NCBI RefSeq assembly: GCF_018283645.1
Contig: NZ_JAGSXH010000057.1
Coordinates: 1 to 38,957 of the forward strand
Source: Actinocrinis puniceicyclus
Lineage (GTDB): Bacteria; Actinomycetota; Actinomycetes; Streptomycetales; Catenulisporaceae
DNA: 38,957 bases
Reading direction: 5' to 3'
Part shown: positions 17,346 through 26,056 of the stretch, in pieces
Numbering within the stretch: the first letter of the stretch is position 1
Layout: each line of letters opens with the position of its first letter
Position numbers and translations under genes: made by a program
The notes under the pieces: model-generated
The model's input: only the letters and a program-made list of their open reading frames with translations
Databases searched by the model: none
Told to the model about the DNA's origin: nothing

Positions 17346-18520
17346 GCACCAACGGCGAGACGCAACCCGGCGGCGGGGCCGCGTTCTGGGCGGCGCTCGG
17401 CGTGCGGATAGAGCCCGAGCCGGAACAGGAACACGAGCACGACCCGGAGCCGCAGCAACCGCCGGAGGTCGCGCGGGCGACGCAGGAGCCGCCGGAGCGA
17501 TCCGCCACGACCGACACCGTGACCGAACCCGAAGCCGAAGCCGACTCAGAAACCGACTCAGAAACCGACGCCGTCCCGCAGGAGCCGTACGAAGGGCAGC
17601 GACCAACCGTCGGCGAGGCGGCTGCCGCTGAGCAGGGCGCCAGTGAAGCGGACGCCGGTGAGCAGGGCGCCGGCGAACCGGGAGAGGCTGAACACGCGAA
17701 CGACGCGCAACCAGCCCCCGCCCAGGAGCAGGCCGACACCGGCACCCGGCCCGCCGACACCGGCACCCGGCCCGCCGCCGCCGCCACATCGGGCCAGGCA
17801 TCGCTCGACGAGGTCGAACCGCAGGAGGGCGAGGTGGTCGACGGTCTCGCCACGCTGAACGCCACGCTCGCGCAGAACCGCAGCGCCCGGCAGTACGCAG
17901 CGCACCCCGAGCCTGCCTGGCAGCTGGCCGGAGAGCTCTCCGGAGCGCTACCGCCGCTCAAGGCGTGCCTCGAAGCGATCCTGATGGTGGTCGACGAGCC
18001 GGTCACCGACGTCCTGCTGGCCCAGGTCGTCGAACGGCCCAAGGGCGAGGTCGCCGAGGCGCTGCGCGAACTGGCCGAGGAGTACACCGCGCAGGGCCGC
18101 GGCTTCGAACTGCGAGAGGTCGGCGTCGGCGAGGCGGCACGCGGCTCCGCGGCGGTCTCCACCGGCTGGCGGATGTACTCGCGCACCGAGTGCGCCCCGG
18201 TGGTCGAGCGCTTCGTGCGTGACGGCCAGCAGGCCAAGCTAACCCAGGCCGCTTTGGAGACACTGGCCGTGGTGGCCTATCGTCAGCCGGTCAGCCGCTC
18301 GAAGGTCTCCGCGATCCGCGGGGTCAACTGTGACGGCGTGATGCGGACCCTGCTGGCCCGCGGACTGGTCGAGGAATGCGGCACCGAGCACGAGACCGGC
18401 GCCCTGCTGTACCAGACCACCGGGTACTTCCTCGAGCGGATGGGTCTCAAGAGCCTGGACGAACTGCCGGATCTCGCTCCGCTGCTGCCCACCGCAGCGG
18501 AGATGGAAGACGAGACCTGA
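17342..18520 (+). CDS. scpB: Segregation and condensation protein B with a long acidic N-terminal extension
   Basis: The 392-residue protein contains the ScpB tandem winged-helix fold only from about residue 200 (LPPLKACLEAILMVVDEPVT, then ELAEEYTAQGRGFELREV, ALETLAVVAYRQPVSRSKVSAIRGVN and VMRTLLARGLVEECG). It ends with YFLERMGLKSLDELPDLAPL. The first 200 residues are Glu-, Gln-, Pro- and Ala-rich and contain internal repeats (SETD, ADTGTRP, EQGA). Typical ScpB proteins are about 190-250 residues, so roughly half of this one is extra disordered sequence. ScpB dimers clamp the ScpA linker in the SMC complex. The start is the GTG overlapping the scpA stop. Confidence 0.93.
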   Translation: MSTNGETQPGGGAAFWAALGVRIEPEPEQEHEHDPEPQQPPEVARATQEPPERSATTDTVTEPEAEADSETDSETDAVPQEPYEGQRPTVGEAAAAEQGASEADAGEQGAGEPGEAEHANDAQPAPAQEQADTGTRPADTGTRPAAAATSGQASLDEVEPQEGEVVDGLATLNATLAQNRSARQYAAHPEPAWQLAGELSGALPPLKACLEAILMVVDEPVTDVLLAQVVERPKGEVAEALRELAEEYTAQGRGFELREVGVGEAARGSAAVSTGWRMYSRTECAPVVERFVRDGQQAKLTQAALETLAVVAYRQPVSRSKVSAIRGVNCDGVMRTLLARGLVEECGTEHETGALLYQTTGYFLERMGLKSLDELPDLAPLLPTAAEMEDET

Positions 18521-18564
18521 CCGGCGCCCGACCGGCGATGTACGAGGTATGACGTTCTGATGCG

Positions 18565-19338
18565 ATGGAGACGAAGATGGAACGGCGCGCGACGCCCTTG
18601 CACGATCCCAACGAGGAGGGCGTGCGCCTGCAGAAAGTCCTGGCCGCAGCCGGCGTCGGCTCGCGCCGCGCCTGCGAGGAGCTGATCGACCAAGGCCGGG
18701 TCAGCGTGGACGGCAAGCGGGTACGCACACAGGGCATGCGTGTGGACCCGGAGAAGGCGATCATCCACGTGGACGGAATGCGCGTCGCCTCCGCGTCCGA
18801 CTCGGTCTATCTCGCGGTCAACAAACCGCAGGGCGTGCTCTCGACCATGACGGACCCGGAGGGCCGCCCGAACCTCGGCGACCTGGTGGAGGGCCGCGCG
18901 CAGCGGCTGTTCCACGTCGGGCGCCTCGACGCCGAGACCGAGGGTCTCATCCTGCTGATGAACGACGGCGAGTTGGCGCACCGGCTGACGCACCCGTCCT
19001 ACGGCGTGCAGAAGACCTATCTCGCGCAGGTCGAGGGCGTCATCCCGCGCGACCTCGGCCGGCGGCTGCGCCAGGGCATCGAACTGGAGGACGGTCTCGC
19101 GCGGGTCGACAGCTTCAAGATGGTGGACGCGGTCGGCCGGCACGCCCTGGTCGAGGTGGTGCTGCACGAAGGCCGCAAGCACATCGTGCGCCGACTGCTC
19201 GCGGAGGCCGGATTCCCGGTGAAGCGGCTGGTGCGCACCCGTTTCGGCCCGGTCTCGCTCGGCGACCAGCGCCCCGGCAAGGTGCGCGGCCTGACCCGCG
19301 AGGAGATCGGCTCGCTGTACAAGGCCGTCGGCATGTAA
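18565..19338 (+). CDS. rluB: Ribosomal large subunit pseudouridine synthase (RluB/RsuA family)
   Basis: The 257-residue protein has an N-terminal S4 RNA-binding domain (VRLQKVLAAAGVGSRRACEELIDQGRVSVDGK) and a pseudouridine synthase domain with the catalytic Asp in GRLDAETEGLI. Then come the THPSYGVQKTY and LHEGRKHIVRRLLAEAGFPVKRLVR segments. It isomerises a uridine of 23S rRNA. It is the last gene of the plus-strand block, and in relatives it is followed by aroH or cmk. Here it instead ends at a hairpin and converges on the MFS exporter gene. A second in-frame ATG lies four codons inside; the start signal is weak. Confidence 0.93.
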   Translation: METKMERRATPLHDPNEEGVRLQKVLAAAGVGSRRACEELIDQGRVSVDGKRVRTQGMRVDPEKAIIHVDGMRVASASDSVYLAVNKPQGVLSTMTDPEGRPNLGDLVEGRAQRLFHVGRLDAETEGLILLMNDGELAHRLTHPSYGVQKTYLAQVEGVIPRDLGRRLRQGIELEDGLARVDSFKMVDAVGRHALVEVVLHEGRKHIVRRLLAEAGFPVKRLVRTRFGPVSLGDQRPGKVRGLTREEIGSLYKAVGM

Positions 19339-19364
19339 GTGGCCTGATCTGGTCTTGACGGATG

Positions 19365-19400
19365 GTTCCGGACGCGGCTGCACGCGGCCGCGTCCGGAAC
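19365..19400. terminator. Bidirectional terminator after rluB
   Basis: GTTCCGGACGCGGC (19365-19378), an 8-base loop and GCCGCGTCCGGAAC (19387-19400) form a perfect 14-bp stem between converging rluB and the exporter gene. Confidence 0.8.
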
Positions 19401-19408
19401 GAGGGCGC

Positions 19409-20869
19409 TCAGCGAACCCTGCTCAGCCGGATCGCCAGCAGCGCCCCGAGCAGCGCGATGGCGCCCGCGACCACGAGCACCGCCGAGACGGCGTGCGCGG
19501 ACGCGTGGAGGTGTGCCTGGGCGAGCAGGTTCAGGAACAGCGTGCCGAACGTGGCGATCCCGACCACCTGGCTGACCTGCGCCGTCGTGGAGATCACGCC
19601 GCTGGCGTCGGCGGCGTCCGAGACCGGGATGCGCGAGAGCATCACACCCAGCAGCGGGCTGTAGGCCAGGCCGAGGCCGGCGCCGTTGACAGCCTGCAGG
19701 ATCCACCGGGCCAGACCGCCGGTGGTGCCGCCGTGCAGCACACCAGCCAGGGCGAACGAACTGAGCGCGACGACCACGAGACCCGCGACGACCAGCCACG
19801 GGTACCAGCGCGCCGGCAGTCTGCGCCACCGCATCGAGACCACGAAGATGGCCCCGGCCGCGGGCGCCCCGGCCAGGCCCGCGTCCAACGCGGAGAAGCC
19901 CAGCGCCCCCTGCAGGTGCAGCGTGAGCGCGAAGAACATCCCGGTCATCACGGCCATCACCAAGAACATCAGGCCGATCGAGAGCGCGAAGCCGGGCAGC
20001 GCCAGCGTGCGGCCGGGGATGATCGGCGTCCCGCGGCGCCGCTCCAGCCGGCGCTCCACGGTCACGAACGCGGCCACGCCGAGCGCGCTGGCGGCCAGCA
20101 GCAGCCAGCCCCACAGCGGCCAGTGCTCGTCGTGGCCGAGCACCAGCGGCACCACGAACGCCAGCACGGTCGGGGTCAGCACCGCGACCCCGACCGGGTC
20201 GAGACCGCGCCCCGGCTCGCCCCGGTCCTTCGGCAGCACCCGGCCGCTGATCACCAGGGCGGCCAGGCCGATCGGAACGTTCACCAGGAACGCGGGCCGC
20301 CACGTCGAGCCGAACAGGTTCGCGCTGACCAGCAGGCCGCCGACGACCTGCCCGACCGCCGCGCCACCCGCGATGACCGCGGTGTACATGCTCGTGGCGC
20401 GCATCCGGGCTGGTCCGCTGAACGTGCGCTGGATGATGGACAACACCTGCGGCACCATCGCGGCCGCGCCGACACCCTGCAGGCCGCGGAAGGCGATCAG
20501 CCCGCCGATGTCGGGCGCCAGCCCGCAGGCGAGGGAGGCGGCGGTGAACAGGGCCAGCCCCGCGCGGAACATCCGGCCGTGGCCCCACAGGTCGCCCAGG
20601 CGCGCACCGGTCACGATCAGGACGGCGTAGGTGATGGTGTACCCGGACACCGACAGTTGCAGCCCGGCGCCGGTGGCGTGCAACTCGTTGTGAATCGTCG
20701 GCAGCGCGACGTTGACGACCGCGACATCGAGCACTGCCATGAACATCGCGATGAGCACGGTCCACAGCAGCGGACCTCTGGCATCCGCGGAGGGAGCAGC
20801 CGCAGTGGGCCCCCGGGGCGCCGCGCCGGGAGCGGCCTGGGTTACTTGCGAAACGGTCGAGCTTGACAT
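19409..20869 (-). CDS. MFS multidrug exporter, DHA2 (EmrB/QacA) type, 14 helices
   Basis: The 486-residue membrane protein has about 14 hydrophobic segments and the DHA2 signatures: LDVAVVNVALPTIHNEL in helix 1, GARLGDLWGHGRMFRAGL between helices 2 and 3 (motif A), RGLQGVGAAAMVPQVLSII (motif B region), and GGAAVGQVVGGLLV with WRPAFLVNVPIG (motif C region). Such proteins export hydrophobic drugs or metabolites in exchange for protons. The ATG at 20869 gives a normal N terminus; the frame continues to a TTG at 20905. It is divergent from the MmyB-type regulator, a layout typical of self-regulated efflux. It lies at the edge of a rearranged block. Confidence 0.9.
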   Translation of the reverse strand: MSSSTVSQVTQAAPGAAPRGPTAAAPSADARGPLLWTVLIAMFMAVLDVAVVNVALPTIHNELHATGAGLQLSVSGYTITYAVLIVTGARLGDLWGHGRMFRAGLALFTAASLACGLAPDIGGLIAFRGLQGVGAAAMVPQVLSIIQRTFSGPARMRATSMYTAVIAGGAAVGQVVGGLLVSANLFGSTWRPAFLVNVPIGLAALVISGRVLPKDRGEPGRGLDPVGVAVLTPTVLAFVVPLVLGHDEHWPLWGWLLLAASALGVAAFVTVERRLERRRGTPIIPGRTLALPGFALSIGLMFLVMAVMTGMFFALTLHLQGALGFSALDAGLAGAPAAGAIFVVSMRWRRLPARWYPWLVVAGLVVVALSSFALAGVLHGGTTGGLARWILQAVNGAGLGLAYSPLLGVMLSRIPVSDAADASGVISTTAQVSQVVGIATFGTLFLNLLAQAHLHASAHAVSAVLVVAGAIALLGALLAIRLSRVR

Positions 20870-20890
20870 GCGATGAGCTTCACGTACCGC

Positions 20891-20940
20891 TGATCCTGTT
20901 ACCAAGAGCCTGCTTATCCTGGTACCGATACCACCTGGAT
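20891..20940. promoter_or_regulatory. Divergent control region with inverted repeats (exporter/regulator)
   Basis: GGTACCGATACC (20921-20932) has inverted GGTA/TACC arms, and GATCC (20892-20896) and GGATC-type ends flank a larger imperfect dyad. It sits between the two divergent starts (20869 and 20971), where a regulator would bind. A candidate operator only. Confidence 0.35.
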
Positions 20941-20970
20941 CAACGCGCGCGCATCGGTGAAGATGGTGCC

Positions 20971-21957
20971 ATGGCGGTCCCCACCATCACCGACGGCGCT
21001 CCCGTCGATCACGCCCCCGGCGGATCTCGCCCCCGCGACCGGCACGAGACCCAGTTCCTGTCCCGGCAGGCTGGGAAAGTGCGGCGCACCGAGCTTGGCA
21101 CCTTTCTGCGCAGCCGCCGCGAGCGGCTGACCCCCGAGGGTGTCGGCCTGCCGCCGAGCCTGCGGCGGCGCACGCCCGGCCTGCGGCGAGAGGAGGTCGC
21201 TCAGCTCGCCGGCGTCGGGGTGACCTGGTACACGTGGCTGGAACAGGGCCGGCCGATCAACGCCAGTACACAGGTTCTCGACTCGATCGCCAGGGCCCTG
21301 CGCCTCGACCCCGACGAGCACACCCATCTGTACCGGCTCGCCGACGTGCCCTCGCTCGCTCAGGTGGCCACGCCCCGGTGCACCGTCGACCCGGAGGTGC
21401 AGCAGATCCTCGACGAACTCTCGTCCATCGCCTGCGCGCTCAACGAGCGGTTCGACGTGCTGGCGTGGAACGCCGCCTATCAGCGGCTGTTTCCGGGCAT
21501 CGCGAACTTCCGCGGCAAGTACCGCAACAGCGTGTGGAGCATCTTCACCTCGCCGGGCTGCTGCCACCCCTATGTCAACCGGACCGAGGAGTCGCCGCGT
21601 CTGGTCGCGACGCTGCGCGCCGCGTACGCGCACCACGTCGGCGAACCGTACTGGGAGCAGTTCATCAAGGACCTGCTGGAGCGCAGCCAGCAGTTCGCCA
21701 CCCTCTGGGCGCAGCACGAGGTGGCCGGCTACGGCACGAGAATCAAGATTTTCAATCACCCGGCGGTCGGCCCGCTGCGGCTGAAGTCGACGAGCCTGGG
21801 CGTCCACGCCACACCCGGCACCCGCGTGATCGTCTACCTGCCTGACGACGACGACACCGCGCAGGGACTGCGCAGGCTCGAAAACGACTGCTCGGCCAGT
21901 ACGTGGCCCCCGCTGCCCTGCGGTCACAGCTTCATGGAGTCACTGAGCTCGCAGTAG
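20971..21957 (+). CDS. XRE-family regulator with MmyB-like ligand domain
   Basis: The 328-residue protein has an N-terminal helix-turn-helix (about 39-115; LGTFLRSRRERLTPE, LRREEVAQLAGVGVTWYTWLEQG, STQVLDSIARAL). Its C-terminal domain (about 145-320) is that of the MmyB family: ERFDVLAWNAAYQRLFPG, RNSVWSIFT, FATLWAQHEV, and FNHPAVGPLRLKSTSL. MmyB-type regulators occur widely in actinobacteria, often next to oxidoreductases or exporters, and are thought to sense hydrophobic ligands. The divergent exporter is the likely target. The start at 20971 is the ATG before the MAVPTITDG segment; no good ribosome binding site is visible. Its last 26 bases overlap the 3' end of the glycosyltransferase gene on the other strand. 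Confidence 0.88.
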   Translation: MAVPTITDGAPVDHAPGGSRPRDRHETQFLSRQAGKVRRTELGTFLRSRRERLTPEGVGLPPSLRRRTPGLRREEVAQLAGVGVTWYTWLEQGRPINASTQVLDSIARALRLDPDEHTHLYRLADVPSLAQVATPRCTVDPEVQQILDELSSIACALNERFDVLAWNAAYQRLFPGIANFRGKYRNSVWSIFTSPGCCHPYVNRTEESPRLVATLRAAYAHHVGEPYWEQFIKDLLERSQQFATLWAQHEVAGYGTRIKIFNHPAVGPLRLKSTSLGVHATPGTRVIVYLPDDDDTAQGLRRLENDCSASTWPPLPCGHSFMESLSSQ

Positions 21958-23086
21958 AAAGCGCCGAATAGAGCGCACGCAATATGCTGACGCACTGCTC
22001 GGCGTCAGGCCAGGCGCGCGCGCGTTCACGGCCCAGCCCGGCGAGCCGGGCGCGGTCGTCCGGGTACTGCGCCAGTCGCTGGACCGCGATCGCGATCTCG
22101 TGCGGGTCGCGGGGCGGAACCAGGATCGCCGCGTCACCCACCAGTTCCGGCGTGCCGCCGACCGCGGTGGCGACCACGGGCACCCCTGCCCGCATCGCCT
22201 CCTGGACGACGAGCGCGCGGGCCTCCCAGGCGGAGGAGAGCACGAGGATGTCGGCGGCGGCGAGCAGATCCGCGACATCCGTCCGGTGACCCAGGAACTG
22301 CGCGTCGAGCCCCCAGCGCCCGACGTCGGCCTGAAGCTGTTCGCGCAGCGGCCCGTCCCCCGCGACGACGAGGCGGGGCACCGACTGCGGAGACTGCGTC
22401 AACTCCCAGGCGTCCTGCCATATCCGGACCGCCTGAAGCAGCGTCGCGTAGTCCTTCTGCGGGGCGAGGCGTCCAACCGCGAGAACGAGTACCCGGTCAG
22501 CTCTGTCAGGCCCGCCCACGCCGAGTTCGGCGCGGACCGCGGCGCGTCCCCGAGTCGGTTCAGGCAACTGCGGCGCCGGTACCGGACCGAGTCGCGCGTC
22601 ACGGGCGCCGAGTTCGCGCGCACGCTCCACCAGATCCGCTGATGCCCCGAACACGACGTTCGCACGCCGTACCGCCAACTGCTCCAACCGCCTGAGCAGC
22701 CGTGCCTTGACGCCGACGGCGAGCATGGCGTTGTGCAGCGTGACAACGCTGGGGATGCGGCCCGGCCGACCACGGCCCAGCGCGAGCGCGGTCAGCGCAC
22801 CCGCACGCACCCCGTGGGCGTGTACGACGTCCGCTTCCGCCCGGACCAGCGCCGCCCGCAGAGTCCTGACGGCGGCCGCGTCCCGCAGCGGGTTGAGCGC
22901 GGCCGCGATGGGCACGGGGCAAAAGCGCGCGCCGGCCTTGACGAACCCGAAGCTCTCCTCGGTCTGCGCCGGTCCCAGCACCGTCACCGTGTCGCCGCGC
23001 TCGACCAGCCCCGCCGCCAGATCGCGCACATGCGCGCCGATACCGCCGACACTGGTCCCGAGTACCAACGCGATACGCATAGTCAT
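21932..23086 (-). CDS. Glycosyltransferase family 4 protein (GT-B fold)
   Basis: The 384-residue protein has the GT4 pattern. The N-terminal half starts MRIALVLGTSVGGIGAHVRDLAAGL and includes ADVVHAHGVRAG. A linker contains VLAVGRLAPQKDYATLLQA. The C-terminal donor domain has LVVAGDGPLREQLQ, VLSSAWEARALVVQEAMRAGVPVVATAVGGTPELVGD (the EX7E-like donor-binding region) and ILVPPRDP. It should transfer a sugar from a nucleotide-sugar donor to an unknown acceptor. GGAAGAG precedes the ATG. It lies downstream of the MurJ-like and MraY-like genes, so the acceptor may be lipid-linked. Its 3' end overlaps the convergent regulator gene. Confidence 0.9.
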   Translation of the reverse strand: MTMRIALVLGTSVGGIGAHVRDLAAGLVERGDTVTVLGPAQTEESFGFVKAGARFCPVPIAAALNPLRDAAAVRTLRAALVRAEADVVHAHGVRAGALTALALGRGRPGRIPSVVTLHNAMLAVGVKARLLRRLEQLAVRRANVVFGASADLVERARELGARDARLGPVPAPQLPEPTRGRAAVRAELGVGGPDRADRVLVLAVGRLAPQKDYATLLQAVRIWQDAWELTQSPQSVPRLVVAGDGPLREQLQADVGRWGLDAQFLGHRTDVADLLAAADILVLSSAWEARALVVQEAMRAGVPVVATAVGGTPELVGDAAILVPPRDPHEIAIAVQRLAQYPDDRARLAGLGRERARAWPDAEQCVSILRALYSALSTASSVTP

Positions 23087-23182
23087 AAGCGCTCTTCCGA
23101 CGCGCCGAAGCGTTCAGCGGGCTGTCGGCGCCCCCGTGCCACCCGCGTGCCGAAAGCCGTCACGACCGCTCCTCCAGCGCGT

Positions 23183-25120
23183 TCATCGGCCACGCCCACG
23201 TCCCCGCGCCGCCCCGGCTCTCGCCGAGGACCAGCGCACCGCGCGCGCCAGCAGCGGCCGCAGGTCTCCGTCATCAAACGCCAGGCTCACCGCGGCGAAC
23301 ACGCCGAGAGCCAGCAGCGCGCACAGCGCGCCGGTCGCCACCGCCGGCGCCGACCCGGTCGGGCCGATCCACCCGGCCACCAGCCAGCCGGCCGCGCCCG
23401 CCGCCACCGCGGCCGTCACGCCGACCACGGCGGCCCGCGGCAGCCCGGTGAACGTGCCGGGCCCGGTGCGCCTGCGGGCGGCCGTCAGCAGCAGCGCCCC
23501 GGCGACGGTCATACCGCACGCGTTGCCGAGGCCGAGCGCGGCCACGGCCTGCCGCGGCGGAAAGCGCCAGATCAGCACCCAGTCCGCGGCCAACACGGTC
23601 AGCCAGCCGATCACGGTGGCGACCGCGGCGTCCCGGCCGTGTCCTCCCGCGTACAGCACCCGGCCGAAGTGCGCGATCGCCGCGTAGCCGGGCAGCCCGA
23701 GCGAAAAGGCGACCAACCCGTACGCCATCATCGACGGGCGCGGACCCGTCGGCGCGGAGATGAACAGGTACGCCATCGGCCACGCGGTGGCCACGAGCAG
23801 GGCCGCGCCGGCGCAGGCCGCGATCAGGACCGCGCGGCTGGTGGTGGCCACACCGGCGCGGAAGCCGGCGAGGTCTCCGCTGTCCGCGCGTGCCGCCAGA
23901 TCGGTGAACGCGGTGGTCGCGATCGGCACCGCGAGCACGGCGTAGGGCAGCACGAACACCGCCCAACTGAACGTGTACACCGTCAGCGAACCCGTAGCCG
24001 CGCGCGTGTGGCTGGTGAGCAGGACGACGCCGAGCACGACGACGTTCTGCGCCGCGAGCGTCGCGACGCCGGCCAGCGCCAGATTCCGGGCGCGCCGAGC
24101 CACCCCGGAGGGGAAGCGCAGCCGCGGCCGCACACGCAGCCCGGTGCGGCGTACCGCGGGCAGGAGGCTGAGTGCGAGGGTGGCCACGCCCAGCGTCGTG
24201 CCCAGGCCGAGGAACAGCTCGGAGCGATAGCCGAGCGCGCCGAGCGCGCCGCCCGCCGCCGTCGGATCGAGCGCGCCGAAGAGCAGGTAAGTGGTGACCA
24301 CCACGACGCTTGAAAGCAGCGGAGCGAGGGCTGGCGAAAGGAAACGCCGGTCGGACTGCAAGGTCGCGGACAGGACCACGGCGACGCCGTAGAGCGGGAT
24401 CTGCGGTAAGAACAACACCAGGAAGCGGCTGACGGTGGCCGCATAGGCACCGACCGGCGCGTGGTTGCCGGCCAGCAGCTGGCCCAGCTGACCCGAGATC
24501 GCGACCCCGATCAGGCTCAGCGGCAACAGCACCGCCAGCGTCCAGGTCAGCAGAGCGGAGATGATCGATTCGGCCTGGGCCTTCTCGCCGCGCGCGAGCG
24601 GACCGGCCAGCAGCGGGACCGCGACGCTGGCGAGCGCGCCGCCGGCGACGATGTCGAACACCGTATTCGGGATCTGGTTCGCGGTGTTGTACGCGTCCGC
24701 GAGCGCCTGTGTGCCGACGGTGTGCGAAAACGCAAGCGTGCGCAGGAATCCGACGGTGCGTGAGAGTACCGTGACCGCCGCGATGAGCGCTGCACCACCC
24801 GCTACGGAGCGCACCGCCGCACGACGCTGGGCCGCCCGCCGGGCCACGGCGAGGCCGTCCGTGTTTTCACCGCCATCGGCGAGCACCGCTGCCGAGCTGT
24901 ACCGCACAGATTCCCGGTCCATAGCCCCGTCTCGATCGCCCGCGACCTGCTTGTCGCGCGCCACCCTGTGATCGAGCGCCACCCCCTGGTCGAACACCGA
25001 CCCGCCTTCGCAGCGCCCTACCCCGTCCCCCTCGGCGGCAACCAGGCGCGTGTCGATCGGCGCGACGGGCTGAACCAGCGGATCGTCGACGGACGGCAAC
25101 GGGGCGGGGCGGTCAGGCAC
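23183..25120 (-). CDS. MurJ/MviN-like lipid flippase (MOP superfamily)
   Basis: The 645-residue protein has a hydrophilic N-terminal arm of about 105 residues and then about 14 hydrophobic segments of the MurJ fold. The first two aligned segments read LSRTVGFLRTLAFSHTVGTQ and ADAYNTANQIPNTVFD. Gap-free alignment by eye with E. coli MurJ keeps Arg18 (here 121), Arg24 (127), Asp39 (142) and Pro48 (151), but Arg52 is Phe155 and Glu57 is Gly160. MurJ flips lipid II across the membrane. Actinobacteria usually have a separate MviN elsewhere, so this is likely a paralogue for another lipid-linked intermediate. The ATG overlaps the preceding MraY-like gene by 8 bases. No symbol is given because the substrate is uncertain. 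Confidence 0.88.
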   Translation of the reverse strand: MPDRPAPLPSVDDPLVQPVAPIDTRLVAAEGDGVGRCEGGSVFDQGVALDHRVARDKQVAGDRDGAMDRESVRYSSAAVLADGGENTDGLAVARRAAQRRAAVRSVAGGAALIAAVTVLSRTVGFLRTLAFSHTVGTQALADAYNTANQIPNTVFDIVAGGALASVAVPLLAGPLARGEKAQAESIISALLTWTLAVLLPLSLIGVAISGQLGQLLAGNHAPVGAYAATVSRFLVLFLPQIPLYGVAVVLSATLQSDRRFLSPALAPLLSSVVVVTTYLLFGALDPTAAGGALGALGYRSELFLGLGTTLGVATLALSLLPAVRRTGLRVRPRLRFPSGVARRARNLALAGVATLAAQNVVVLGVVLLTSHTRAATGSLTVYTFSWAVFVLPYAVLAVPIATTAFTDLAARADSGDLAGFRAGVATTSRAVLIAACAGAALLVATAWPMAYLFISAPTGPRPSMMAYGLVAFSLGLPGYAAIAHFGRVLYAGGHGRDAAVATVIGWLTVLAADWVLIWRFPPRQAVAALGLGNACGMTVAGALLLTAARRRTGPGTFTGLPRAAVVGVTAAVAAGAAGWLVAGWIGPTGSAPAVATGALCALLALGVFAAVSLAFDDGDLRPLLARAVRWSSARAGAARGRGRGR

Positions 25121-25988
25121 GTCGGCCGAGTCCGTCCAGGGCTCGCAGCGGCGCGGTGCTCGCGATCACCTTCGTGAACGAGACCTTCTCGCTGGCCAGC
25201 GTGAGCGCGGTGAGCGCGGCGGCGCGCCACACCAGCCCGGCGCGCGACGCGGACGCCGCAGCGGCCGTCCCGAGCACCGCCCCGAGCGCGTTCGCTCCCG
25301 CGTCGCCGAGCATGGCCCGCTCATCCAGGTCCTCCGGCAGCAACGCCAGCGCCGCGCCCAGACCCGCGCAGCGCACCGCAGCCGCGCCCGGGGCCGCCCC
25401 GTCGCGCAGCAGCGCCGGTGCGGCGCCGATGCAGGCGGCCTTGATGGCGCGGCCGGGGCGCAGGTCGAACAGGTTCACCACGTTGGCCGCCGCCGCGATC
25501 GTCACCCCGGCCAGCAGCTTGTCGGTGAGCGTGTCGGCCGGGCCGCGCCGCACCAGCGCGCCGGCCAGCAGTCCCGCGCCGCCGATGCCGACGATCTTCA
25601 CGCCGCCGGTGGTCAGCTCACCCTGCATGAGGGCCTTGACATGGCCGCGCATGCCGCGGCGGTCGCCGTTTCCGCACAGATCGTCGTACACGCCGAACGC
25701 GCCCGCTGCGGCCGCGGCGCCCATCGCCGCGGTGCGCAGCCCGCTCGGCACTCCCGGGGTGATCGCGAGCGCGGCCGCGGCGCCGACGGCGTAGGCCGGG
25801 CCTTCGAGAAGGGTGACCGGCTCGCCGCGGTGGTTGGTGCGGTTCCACCGTTTCGGATCGCGGCCCGGGCCGGCGCCTTCCGCAACCGCCGCGCGCGCCG
25901 CCGAGAAGGCGAGGCGGGCCGCGCCCGCGCCGACGGCCGCGGCGAGCAGCTTGGGTGCCGTGGTGGAGATTGCGGCCGCGATACCCAT
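25113..25988 (-). CDS. MraY/WecA-like polyprenyl-phosphate sugar-phosphate transferase (PNPT family)
   Basis: The 291-residue membrane protein is Ala-rich, with several hydrophobic segments. It shows the PNPT signatures in order: NRTNHRGEPVTLLEGPAY (about 49-66), the DD motif in GVYDDLCG (Asp102, Asp103), NVVNLFDLRPGRAIK (Asp175), and MLGDAGANALGAVLG-like GDAGANALG (Asp229). PNPT enzymes attach a phospho-sugar to polyprenyl phosphate, the first step of lipid-linked glycans. The His cluster that marks true MraY is not visible, so it is probably not MraY itself. A weak GGATCAGG precedes the ATG. It overlaps the flippase gene downstream and follows mctB by 68 bases. Confidence 0.75.
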   Translation of the reverse strand: MGIAAAISTTAPKLLAAAVGAGAARLAFSAARAAVAEGAGPGRDPKRWNRTNHRGEPVTLLEGPAYAVGAAAALAITPGVPSGLRTAAMGAAAAAGAFGVYDDLCGNGDRRGMRGHVKALMQGELTTGGVKIVGIGGAGLLAGALVRRGPADTLTDKLLAGVTIAAAANVVNLFDLRPGRAIKAACIGAAPALLRDGAAPGAAAVRCAGLGAALALLPEDLDERAMLGDAGANALGAVLGTAAAASASRAGLVWRAAALTALTLASEKVSFTKVIASTAPLRALDGLGRRA

Positions 25989-26056
25989 GGGCCTGATCCG
26001 TTCTGTCTCGGTCCGCAGCGTGGGCGCCGCTGCGGAGGCGGGCGGCTGTGCGAGCG

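Noticed and set aside
23183-25120. Calling the flippase the essential MurJ
   Set aside because: It lacks residues equivalent to Arg52 and Glu57, and actinobacteria usually carry another MviN near the origin, so the symbol was left blank.
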